Below are positions 9,740 to 16,908 of a stretch of DNA of 22,959 nt, in pieces. The notes under the pieces are model-generated. The model saw nothing but the letters and a program-made list of their open reading frames with translations, did not search any database and was not told the origin of the DNA. How positions within the stretch are numbered: the stretch's first letter is position 1; each line of letters starts with the position of its first letter. The stretch is from a virus, in IMG/VR virus record IMGVR_UViG_3300006919_015809, positions 1 to 22,959 of that record; one strand, written 5' to 3'. The translations under genes and the position numbers were made by a program.

Positions 9740-10212
9740 TAAATCGTTCCGGCTACTCGGTAATTATAGGCTTTTATTAATAATGTTCTAGTTATAGCTT
9801 GAGCCATTTTTTTGTTACCTGCGAATATAAAAGGAACATCATACCTCAAACTTAGTGCAATTATTGAGTTAAATATAACGCTACCCTTCATTTGTGTAAA
9901 CTTTTTATATTCAAATATAGAGTCCCAAGTATCTTCTACTATAACATACTTTTTTTCTATATCTTTCATTCTTTCAAGCTCTGCTTCAAATCTCTGTCTG
10001 TGTTTACCAAGATTTAAGCAAAGTTCATTTATTGAGTTTTTTCTTTCAATTGTTATTAAACTTTCATAACCTTTTATTGAATAGTCTCCAGTATCAAGCT
10101 TTGAAAGCTCATATCCATCGCAGCTTGCGCTGGCTCTAAATTTATATGGATCTTTCTCTCTTGTGTCTACTATTATTATGGGTTTTTCGTTGCTGTTTTT
10201 TTCTTCCGACAT
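9739..10212 (-). CDS. ERCC4/XPF-type nuclease
   Basis: A 157-aa single-domain nuclease of the ERCC4 (XPF/Mus81) superfamily. It shows the core signature in order: VDTREKDPY at residues 15-23, a TGDYSI strand at 41-46, and IERKN at 55-59 (the ERKxxxD-type motif, with Glu56, Arg57 and Lys58). After that comes the helix GKHRQRFEAELERM at 69-82 that typically follows in small prokaryotic and viral members. The usual Asp after ERK is replaced here (ERKNSINEL), a mild deviation. There is no helicase domain and no helix-hairpin-helix tail, so substrate choice must come from a partner or the core itself. AGG-type Shine-Dalgarno bases for its ATG at 10212 lie in the last codons of the preceding gene. 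It sits directly before the terminase, which points to a role in DNA maturation, branch resolution before packaging, or recombination. The exact role is inference. Confidence 0.85.
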   Translation of the reverse strand: MSEEKNSNEKPIIIVDTREKDPYKFRASASCDGYELSKLDTGDYSIKGYESLITIERKNSINELCLNLGKHRQRFEAELERMKDIEKKYVIVEDTWDSIFEYKKFTQMKGSVIFNSIIALSLRYDVPFIFAGNKKMAQAITRTLLIKAYNYRVAGTI

Positions 10213-10215
10213 GTG

Positions 10216-10983
10216 TCATTCCTCATCGTCTCTTTCACTAACAAAATTACTTCCTAGATCTATTTCCGAATCATCTCCGGCAAGTATATTTTTGTTTAGT
10301 CTATTATTGTAGGCTTCTTCTGCTATATACTTTAACATTGCAGCTTCGTAACCTATTTCTGCTCTTTTATTTGCGTCTTGAAGCTCCTTTAGTATATTTA
10401 CGAAATTTATGCTCTGATCCTGTCTATTTTTAAGCCTTTGCTCTCTTGTAACATTTAGAGACTTTTGACATTTGTGAATTGTGTCCATGCATTCTTGAAT
10501 TTCTTTAGACCTGTTTGCATTAGAATTGTTTTCTCTGAAGTTTTTTTCATCTTCTAAAAATCTAAACATTCTTATTTCCGCTATAACCATAGTATGAACG
10601 AGATCTTTTTCAGATGATGTCATAGTTTCAATTGTGGGGTCCATCATGAATTCTAAGTATTTTTCTTCATAATATCTTTTTTCATCATCTGTAAGAGATT
10701 TTGAAACAGTTCTATACCCAGCAGTGGCCCTGAGTTCATCTAATATTGCTTTTTTCTTATCTTCTTGGGATAAACTATTTAAATATGACGCTTTTTTTAT
10801 TTGTGATTTTAAATTTTTATCTTTTATTTTAACATTTTGTTTAGTTAAATTTTTTCTTTTCCTATATTGCATTATAGAGTTGAAGTCTCTGTTTAAGACT
10901 TTTCCCATTTCTCTGTCGCTCATAGATAAATAATTTTGCCTGATGAAAGCTTCTTCGCTTTGAGAAAACCTACCTTTATTCAT
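10216..10983 (-). CDS. HTH protein, candidate small terminase subunit
   Basis: A 255-aa protein whose first 45 residues form a SANT/Myb- or GcrA-like helix-turn-helix (FSQSEEAFIRQNYLSMSDRE, then MGKVLNRDFNSIMQYRKRKN), the kind used for DNA binding by many small terminase subunits. The rest is highly charged and helical. It includes a possible oligomerisation region at about 130-230 and ends in an acidic tail (SERDDEE). It lies two genes upstream of the large terminase, with only the ERCC4 nuclease between. Size, HTH position and neighbourhood fit a small terminase that recognises the packaging start. A transcriptional regulator is the main alternative. Its ATG at 10983 follows a purine-rich AGAGGG further upstream than usual. 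Confidence 0.5.
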   Translation of the reverse strand: MNKGRFSQSEEAFIRQNYLSMSDREMGKVLNRDFNSIMQYRKRKNLTKQNVKIKDKNLKSQIKKASYLNSLSQEDKKKAILDELRATAGYRTVSKSLTDDEKRYYEEKYLEFMMDPTIETMTSSEKDLVHTMVIAEIRMFRFLEDEKNFRENNSNANRSKEIQECMDTIHKCQKSLNVTREQRLKNRQDQSINFVNILKELQDANKRAEIGYEAAMLKYIAEEAYNNRLNKNILAGDDSEIDLGSNFVSERDDEE

Positions 10984-11008
10984 CTTTTTTAGTCCCTCTA
11001 TCTTTTTT

Positions 11009-11740
11009 CTAAATTTCAGTAACTTCTTTTCTTAGTTTATTTAATTTTTCTTGGTCTATTTTTTCACAACTGTATTTTTGCTGTATTATTTCTTCAAGAA
11101 TCTTACTAGACTCTTCTGATAGTCTTGAAATTAAGAAATCTTCAATGTCAACTGCTTCAAAAGAAGATTCTGAATAAAATCTCATATTAGAGCCACTGGT
11201 TGTGGCTATGAAGCCACTAGCATCTTTTTCATTTTCTGAATTAGCTCCTAGATAATTACCATATGACATTCCTAAGCTATACTTAGATCTATATAGTTTT
11301 ATATACTTGTTATAAAGAACACAGTTTTCTTTATTTTTGTAGAAAGAGCAATCATGCTCTCCACACCTATGTTCTTTCTTTTTCCAATGCTCACAAGATT
11401 TACATGGTAATTTATGATAATACAAATGCTTTCTTTTTAAGTCTAAAACTATGTTGTCAGCACATCTTGAAAAGTATAAGTTGTATTTTTCGTAATATGA
11501 CTTATCTTTTTGAAACTTAGGCAATGCTTTAATAAATTTTATCATAATCTCTTGTTCTAAATCTTCTTTTGAAAACCAGAAATTATTTCTACTTGAATGG
11601 TATGCAGCCTTACTAGAAGCTATTGACTCTAAGTCTTCCCACATCTTTTCTGGAGTAATTCCGCTAGGTAAATCTATATCTTCCCAATTGAACAAATTAT
11701 AACCTTCTAAGTATTCTAATGCTTTGATGTAGGTATTCAT
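11009..11740 (-). CDS. Sigma-factor-region-2-like protein with Cys-rich insert
   Basis: Probable phage RNA polymerase specificity factor. From the ATG at 11740 it is 243 aa; a TTG two codons upstream is possible, but ATG has GAGG nine bases before it. Residues about 58-106 resemble sigma-70 region 2: DLEQEIMIKFIKALPKF, then an aromatic-rich YYEKYNLYFSRCADNIVLDL and KRKH, the core that binds RNA polymerase clamp helices and the -10 element. Just after lies a cysteine cluster (Cys113, 116, 126, 131, 140) that may bind zinc. The C-terminus begins like region 4 (ISRLSEESSKILEEII) but ends without a helix-turn-helix, so -35 recognition appears absent, as in T4 gp55. Its location next to packaging genes suggests a late-gene sigma. 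It overlaps the preceding gene by about 44 bases. Similarity is by eye. Confidence 0.55.
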   Translation of the reverse strand: MNTYIKALEYLEGYNLFNWEDIDLPSGITPEKMWEDLESIASSKAAYHSSRNNFWFSKEDLEQEIMIKFIKALPKFQKDKSYYEKYNLYFSRCADNIVLDLKRKHLYYHKLPCKSCEHWKKKEHRCGEHDCSFYKNKENCVLYNKYIKLYRSKYSLGMSYGNYLGANSENEKDASGFIATTSGSNMRFYSESSFEAVDIEDFLISRLSEESSKILEEIIQQKYSCEKIDQEKLNKLRKEVTEI

Positions 11741-12269
11741 TAGCAACTACCTCATCGGAAGGTGATATTCCAACAAAATACCTACAAGATTCTTTTATTC
11801 TTTTGCAAAAGCTATTACAACAATTTATGCCTATGCATGTAATGATATCTCTTTCAAGACTATTGTATAGTACCTCTTCAAAGATAAAATCGAAAAAATC
11901 TTCATTTTTTTTAAAAATTTTACAAGAGCTTATTTGTTCATTTTGGTGATTTTGATTTGTATCTACTATTTTAACCAAGAATAGGGGTTCTTGGCTAGTC
12001 TTTGTTACAAATGTCTTTATATCTATACTAGCAAAAGCTTGTTCGTTGAAGCAGGATATTACGCTTGATATGTTCGTGAGTCTACATAAGAAAAAAGCCT
12101 TTGCCCCATTTTTTAACCTATTAATAATCTTATAAATTATTTTTCTATTATAGTAGTGCTCATCTTGAGCGTCTATTAAATATATAGATGTTTCATCATT
12201 GCTACTTAATGCAACGGACATGTTTTCATAAATTGGTTTTCTGATTATATTGAGAGTATCTACTTCCAT
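11697..12269 (-). CDS. Unrecognised protein with degenerate methyltransferase-like features
   Basis: About 190 aa from the ATG at 12269, two bases after the dUTPase stop; an in-frame GTG at 12296 would overlap dUTPase and is less likely. No confident family. The C-terminal part (about residues 135-190) resembles the tail of N6/N4-type DNA methyltransferases, where a strand and FxGxG motif precede a helix and a [GR]-x-F-[IV]-G-I strand. Here these read as ITCIGINCCNSF and CRYFVGISPSDEVVANEYL. An YLIDAQDEHYY segment near residue 30-40 sits where DPPY would be expected, but the catalytic pattern is absent. If the relation is real, the enzyme is dead or has changed function. Cysteine content is high. 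It shares 44 bases with the sigma-like gene downstream. Confidence 0.45.
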   Translation of the reverse strand: MEVDTLNIIRKPIYENMSVALSSNDETSIYLIDAQDEHYYNRKIIYKIINRLKNGAKAFFLCRLTNISSVISCFNEQAFASIDIKTFVTKTSQEPLFLVKIVDTNQNHQNEQISSCKIFKKNEDFFDFIFEEVLYNSLERDIITCIGINCCNSFCKRIKESCRYFVGISPSDEVVANEYLHQSIRILRRL

Positions 12270-12270
12270 A

Positions 12271-12771
12271 TTACTGACCAGAACTTCCAAATCCACCAGA
12301 TCCTCTTTCAGATTGTTCTAGATTATCAACTTGTAAAAATTCTACAGTTGGAAGGGGTACAATTACTAACTGGGCAACTCTATCTCCCACCTTGTAAGCT
12401 TTTACTGGTTTTGTTCCAGAGTAAACATTTCTGTTGGCAAAATCATATATGCTATTTTCAACAGGCTTCATTTCGTTTTGAATAATTTTAAATCTTATTT
12501 TCAACTCACCAGTGTAGCCCGGATCTAGTACTCCAACACCATTACAGAGAATTAATTGCTTCTTTGAAATGCTGCTTCTTGGATATATCAACATCGCATA
12601 TCCTTCTGGAAGAGAAAATGCTAAGCCAGTTCCGTACTCTATGAAGTCTTCTTTAACAGAGATGCTATCTGCGTAAACATCAAAGCCAGCATCTGCAAAG
12701 TGGGCTTTTACTGGAATTTTTGCAGTATCTGATAGTTTTTTAAAGTTTACTTGTAAATTAGTTGATTTCAC
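12271..12771 (-). CDS. dut: dUTP diphosphatase
   Basis: Trimeric-type dUTPase: dUTP to dUMP plus pyrophosphate, keeping uracil out of DNA and feeding thymidylate synthesis. All five signature motifs are present: ADAGFDVYA (26-34), PRSSIS (64-69), GVGVLDPGYTGELKIRF (78-94, with the catalytic Asp83 and uracil-stacking Tyr86), YKVGDRVAQLVIVPL (126-140), and the Gly-rich C-terminal arm RGSGGFGSSG (156-165). At 166 aa it is slightly long because of an insert of about 20 residues between motifs 3 and 4. The start is a GTG with a perfect GGAGG five bases upstream. That site lies in the last codons of the reductase gene, so the two genes overlap by 14 bases and are probably co-translated. With ThyX nearby it completes a dUTP-dUMP-dTMP route. 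Confidence 0.96.
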   Translation of the reverse strand: MKSTNLQVNFKKLSDTAKIPVKAHFADAGFDVYADSISVKEDFIEYGTGLAFSLPEGYAMLIYPRSSISKKQLILCNGVGVLDPGYTGELKIRFKIIQNEMKPVENSIYDFANRNVYSGTKPVKAYKVGDRVAQLVIVPLPTVEFLQVDNLEQSERGSGGFGSSGQ

Positions 12772-14719
12772 AGGTTCCTCCAGTGCAGCTTATCTCTTGT
12801 GAGCCGGTTGTTTGATCTTCTTTTTCAAAGTCGCTAAGCTTAGCATAGTTTATAATTTTTTGATTTTTTAACATTTTGTTATAATCGTCTTCTGAAATTT
12901 CTTCATAAGGAGCTTGCTCGTAGCTACCGCCATCGAAATTTAAAAACGATACACCTGTAATGTACTTCCAGTTTTGATAAACCCAATTTCCAACTTCTAG
13001 CCACTCGTGATCTTTTACATATATTGTAGCACTTGCATTGTGCTCGCACCAGTTTTCCTGAATATGCTTGTAGTGCTCTAGTTGTCTTATCGCATTAAAA
13101 TCTTTTCTAGTAATAGAGCCTTCTGGAGATTTTACAGGGAAAGATACAACCCAAGTATTTACTTTGTCTTCTGACCACCTTTTGCCCTTTTCATAAATGG
13201 TGCAAGCGGTAGTGTCTCCTTCTTGAGCTTTTTTCCAGTCTTTAAGTCTTTGTCCATTTTCAGGAGACATCTGTATCCCCTGAGATTTCATCATTTTGAA
13301 AAGTGGATCTATAGATGATATTCTATATCTTCTTATATAAAATTCTGAATATCTAGGATGTAAGCCTGATGCCGAGTTAACAAGCTGACTAACGGTTCCA
13401 GAAGGCTTTACGCATGTAACGGAAGTTGATATATTTATGCCAAGTATTTTACAAGCTTTTTCACTTATTTTAAGAGCTTTTGCCTTCATTGCTTTAACCA
13501 TTGAGGGGTTTGACATCATTTCGTAATTATCCATCTGGCCTGTTATAGAAACTCCTAGCAATCTCTCCTCTTTGCAGTTTCTCTTCCATCTTGGATTTAA
13601 ATAAGGAAAGTTTATAAAAGTAGACTGAATAGCTCCTAGCCAAGTTGCTGCCTCAATCTTGTCCAAAACATCATCTAAGTCATCATCTTTTCTAATTATA
13701 ACTTCTGACAAATTGCAAAATTGACAACTTCTTAGTAATATTTCTGCACAAGGATTTACTCCTTGTATTCTTTTTGACAATCTTCTTTGCGGAGTTCTTT
13801 TTTTTGCCCCCTCTAAGTTTATTATACCTCTTTCACCAGAGCCACTGTCAGCTAAGTTTGCCCACTCTTTCATAAATCTTATTGGACCCGGCTTTTCATG
13901 ATATACAACAGAATTGTTGGCCATGCTTCTGTGTAAGGGAAATGGCCAGTTTTTTGCTACAGCCATCTCTTCGTCGTTTAAATCGGAAAGAGATATTTGA
14001 CTAGATCTTCTTACTCCGCCAACAACAACTATTTCTGCAATTTTATTTAAAATATCATGACACTCTATAGGCTTCAGCTTTCTGCCTTGAGCATCTGAGA
14101 ATGTTTTTCTAATGAATTCATGTAAAGATATTAGCGGGGCTGGTCCACTGCTTCTTCCTCCGAATGTTTTTAATCTAGCGCCTTTTGGTCTTAGCATTGA
14201 ATAATCTATCTCTAAGTCTCTACCAGAGTAAAGGGCTGTCATTAGGTGCTTAACCGAATCTGCCCATCCTTCTTTTGAGTCTGGTACAACGAAAGTTCCA
14301 ACGCCGTCACCTTTCATTTGCTCTACAATAGGAAGTTTTTCGACATTGTGACTTTCTACTGAGAACCCATATCCTGTTCCACACATGAGTATGTAAAGAC
14401 TCTCTGCAAATGAATCTACGCTATCAATATTCTGAAAAGCGCAGTTGTACATGGTTATATTGTTAGATTCAGCCGCAGCACCAGCAGACCAAATTGCTCT
14501 CATGCTTCCAACTGTTAAAAAGTCTGTTAAATACCTTCTAACTTTTCTAAAGACCTTTTGCGGCACTCTGTCTCCAACATTTTTTTCTAAAAACTCTACA
14601 TATCTTTCAACGGTTTCTTTCCAATTTTCTCTTCGGTTTTCTTCTTCTACCCACTTTGAATAAGTTCTATAGTAAACAAATTTAGATGCTTCGTTTGGAA
14701 AAACAGTTTCGTCAGTCAA
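12758..14719 (-). CDS. nrdJ: Adenosylcobalamin-dependent (class II) ribonucleotide reductase
   Basis: Reduces ribonucleotides to deoxyribonucleotides using vitamin B12 coenzyme to make a thiyl radical. The 653 aa fit the monomeric (Lactobacillus leichmannii-type) class, usually about 740 aa. The catalytic residues keep the family spacing. Cys93 (YNCAF) and Cys335 (QFCNLSEV) form the substrate-reducing pair. VNPCAEILL at 321-329 supplies Asn322, the thiyl-radical Cys324 and Glu326. Cys324 and Cys335 are eleven apart, as in the model enzyme. The C-terminus ends in CTGGTCEIN, the redox-relay pair Cys645/Cys650. The start is a TTG at 14719 with AAGGAG nine bases upstream, overlapping the preceding gene by 8 bases. 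Being B12-dependent, it needs cobalamin from the host or environment, and it works with or without oxygen. Confidence 0.95.
   Translation of the reverse strand: MTDETVFPNEASKFVYYRTYSKWVEEENRRENWKETVERYVEFLEKNVGDRVPQKVFRKVRRYLTDFLTVGSMRAIWSAGAAAESNNITMYNCAFQNIDSVDSFAESLYILMCGTGYGFSVESHNVEKLPIVEQMKGDGVGTFVVPDSKEGWADSVKHLMTALYSGRDLEIDYSMLRPKGARLKTFGGRSSGPAPLISLHEFIRKTFSDAQGRKLKPIECHDILNKIAEIVVVGGVRRSSQISLSDLNDEEMAVAKNWPFPLHRSMANNSVVYHEKPGPIRFMKEWANLADSGSGERGIINLEGAKKRTPQRRLSKRIQGVNPCAEILLRSCQFCNLSEVIIRKDDDLDDVLDKIEAATWLGAIQSTFINFPYLNPRWKRNCKEERLLGVSITGQMDNYEMMSNPSMVKAMKAKALKISEKACKILGINISTSVTCVKPSGTVSQLVNSASGLHPRYSEFYIRRYRISSIDPLFKMMKSQGIQMSPENGQRLKDWKKAQEGDTTACTIYEKGKRWSEDKVNTWVVSFPVKSPEGSITRKDFNAIRQLEHYKHIQENWCEHNASATIYVKDHEWLEVGNWVYQNWKYITGVSFLNFDGGSYEQAPYEEISEDDYNKMLKNQKIINYAKLSDFEKEDQTTGSQEISCTGGTCEIN
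12777..12781 (-). promoter_or_regulatory. dUTPase ribosome binding site inside the RNR C-terminal codons
   Basis: GGAGG at 12781-12777 (minus strand) lies five bases before the GTG start of dUTPase and decides that start. The same bases encode the two glycines and part of the threonine of the CTGGTC redox motif in the reductase. The sequence therefore has to serve both as essential codons and as ribosome binding site. Confidence 0.85.
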
Positions 14720-15851
14720 TTAAAAATTCTCCTTCTTTTCTTAAGTAGTATTGTCCACCTACTATAGCAAAATCTCCTACATTTATGTATTCCCAAATCG
14801 TACTTTTATTCTCTGTATCAACATGAGCTATCATGAAACCATTATTCCAAGGTTGACCGTTTGCATAAGAGGCATCTCTAACATGGAGACAGCCCAACTG
14901 ATGCCAAAGATAGCTTCCATAGGTGTGGTTGTGCATAGAGTATGCTAGATATTTGTGATGATGGCCGTTGACTCCGGGCAGCCCAACTTTATTTCTAGTC
15001 TGAGGATAGTGGTCAACTATGAATGAATCATAATAAACTTTGTTGTTTTTTGCGACTTCTTTTTTTGACTCAGATGCAGTCCAAGTGTGCAAGTCGCCTT
15101 TAGCTATATAATTTATTTTAAATTTATCTAAGCCAAATATATCAGAAATCTTCATTCCATGAATAGAATTTAAAACATCCATTAGCGCTGGTGAATTACT
15201 AATTAGGTGCTTTAGAATTCTTTCATCATGGTTCCCTTCTATTAAGTCGAACTCTGCAGTTTGGCAGGCTTCTCTAATAGGTTTTAATATTTTGTCGTGA
15301 GTAAACTTTATTCTACCAGAAGCATCCCACTCTCTTGGATCTACGAAGTATTTTCCAAATTCTGGAGCATCAAATAAGTCTCCTCCAATAATTATGTTGT
15401 CTGGTTGAACTCTTTTTATTGTGTCAACTAAAACTCTTAAAACAAATGCATCACACATTTTATCATGCACATCTGAAAATATTACACATGTTTTAAATCT
15501 GCCTTTGTTAGCTCTTGGCTTTTTATACTTGCCAGCCCAACTTTTTCTTTCTTTAGATAGATTTTTAATCGCTTCGTATTCTTCGTGTCTAGCAATTAAG
15601 TTTGATATTTTCCTTTGAGACCTTGATGGAATTAGATTTGCTGAAGATTTTAACTGTGTAAAGGTTCCAAAGTGTTTTTCTACAATAGATCTAGGTATGT
15701 TTGTTACTTTTTCCCAACTAATTCTAGTTAGTTCAGTTTCTAGCCCTGAAGCGGCCCATTTTGCTATTTCAATTAAATCACTCTTTGAGAGTCTTTCTTT
15801 ATCAAAACTTTGACCTTTTTCTATTTTCTTAATCCATCTGTTTTTTGACAT
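14712..15851 (-). CDS. Calcineurin-like metallophosphoesterase with DNA-binding-like N-terminus
   Basis: A 379-aa two-metal phosphoesterase. The core from about residue 118 has all the family motifs: SDVHD (126-130), GGDLFD (156-161), GNHDE (206-210), an IVDHYP segment near 278-283, and NGHHHKY (295-301). The first 115 residues are helical and basic. Residues about 45-80 (WEKVTNIPRSIVEKHFGTFT followed by QLKSSANLIPS) resemble the small helical repeats found attached to HNH and homing endonucleases, which bind DNA. That suggests a nuclease or DNA-end phosphatase, but members of this superfamily also act on proteins or nucleotides. It begins at an ATG four bases from the IMPDH-like stop and overlaps the reductase by 8 bases, so it belongs to the nucleotide-metabolism transcript. 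Confidence 0.88.
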   Translation of the reverse strand: MSKNRWIKKIEKGQSFDKERLSKSDLIEIAKWAASGLETELTRISWEKVTNIPRSIVEKHFGTFTQLKSSANLIPSRSQRKISNLIARHEEYEAIKNLSKERKSWAGKYKKPRANKGRFKTCVIFSDVHDKMCDAFVLRVLVDTIKRVQPDNIIIGGDLFDAPEFGKYFVDPREWDASGRIKFTHDKILKPIREACQTAEFDLIEGNHDERILKHLISNSPALMDVLNSIHGMKISDIFGLDKFKINYIAKGDLHTWTASESKKEVAKNNKVYYDSFIVDHYPQTRNKVGLPGVNGHHHKYLAYSMHNHTYGSYLWHQLGCLHVRDASYANGQPWNNGFMIAHVDTENKSTIWEYINVGDFAIVGGQYYLRKEGEFLID

Positions 15852-15852
15852 A

Positions 15853-16908
15853 TTAAAGCCTATCTAGTATGTGGGCACCGTTTTCTCTGTAACCAAGAGC
15901 AGTTAGCTTTGTAAATATAGCCCTTTCTCTAAGTTCTTGTAGATCTTTAGAATTTGAATAAGTCATTCCAGATCTAATGCCTGCACAAATATTGCTAACA
16001 ACTTCTTTAGCTTTACATTTTACAGGAACATGAGTTGCGATCCCCTCTGCTGCAACATCTTTATACGAGTCGCCTCTCCAAGACCTCATTGCAGAAGCAG
16101 AAGCCATTCCTCTAAAAAGCTTCCACTTTGTGCCATCTTCTTTTGTGATAATTTCACCCGGAGTTTCTACAGTTCCGCTTAACATCGACCCTAATATGAG
16201 GGTTGAAGCTCCTGCTGCTAAAGCCTTGACTGCATCTCCGCTATTCTTTATTCCTCCATCACATATTATTGGAACATTGAATTTATTTGCCTCTTGTGAG
16301 CATTCAATCAATGAAGAAAGTAGGGGTACACCAGCTCCAGCTATTTTCCTAGTTAAACAAGCTCCACCGTTGCCAATTCCGACCTTTAGTGAATCTGCCC
16401 CAGCTTCACATAGAACTCTAGTAGTGTCCGCAGTTGCCACATTGCCAGCTATGACTTGATAGTTGTAAACCTCTTTAACATGCTTAATTGCATCAACAAC
16501 TCTACCACATGCTCCATGTGCAACATCTATTGTTACAATTTTATTAAAATAGTCTTCTGGGTCTAACTTTTTAATTTCTTCTAATAGGGGAATATAGTCT
16601 TCTACAATTCCTATTGAAAAAGCAATGTTAATTATTCCAAGATTCATTGCCTTTTTAATTGTTTCAACTATTGTTGAATCAGGCATAAATCTATGTAGAA
16701 TTCCAACACCCCCAGCATCGCTCATGGCTTTCATCATGTTTATCTCTGTAATTGTGTCCATGTTTGATGAAATTACCGGAGTTTCAATTTCTATGTCTTT
16801 TGTTAATCTTGTTTTTAAACTAACATCTTTTCTTGATTTTATATCTGTATATTGTGGAACTAATAAAACATCATCAAATGTTAGTCCAACTTGTTCTCTA
16901 ATTTTCAT
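15853..16908 (-). CDS. IMP dehydrogenase / GMP reductase family protein lacking CBS domains
   Basis: A 351-aa TIM-barrel enzyme of the IMPDH/GMPR family. It has FDDVLLVP (11-18), VISSNMDTIT (45-54), DVAHG (128-132), the phosphate-binding loop with catalytic Cys184 (GIGNGGACLTRK), CDGGIKNSGDAVKALAAGAS (216-235) and FRGMASASAM (265-274). The CBS (Bateman) pair that most bacterial IMPDHs carry is absent; GGVGILHRFM runs straight into the next helix. The flap reads AAEGIATHVP. It lacks the EGKT of GMP reductase and also the clear Arg-Tyr pair of IMPDH, so the direction (IMP to XMP, or GMP to IMP) cannot be settled by eye. The ATG directly abuts the dehydratase stop (TAAATG). Either activity would shift the guanine nucleotide pool during infection. 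Confidence 0.9.
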   Translation of the reverse strand: MKIREQVGLTFDDVLLVPQYTDIKSRKDVSLKTRLTKDIEIETPVISSNMDTITEINMMKAMSDAGGVGILHRFMPDSTIVETIKKAMNLGIINIAFSIGIVEDYIPLLEEIKKLDPEDYFNKIVTIDVAHGACGRVVDAIKHVKEVYNYQVIAGNVATADTTRVLCEAGADSLKVGIGNGGACLTRKIAGAGVPLLSSLIECSQEANKFNVPIICDGGIKNSGDAVKALAAGASTLILGSMLSGTVETPGEIITKEDGTKWKLFRGMASASAMRSWRGDSYKDVAAEGIATHVPVKCKAKEVVSNICAGIRSGMTYSNSKDLQELRERAIFTKLTALGYRENGAHILDRL

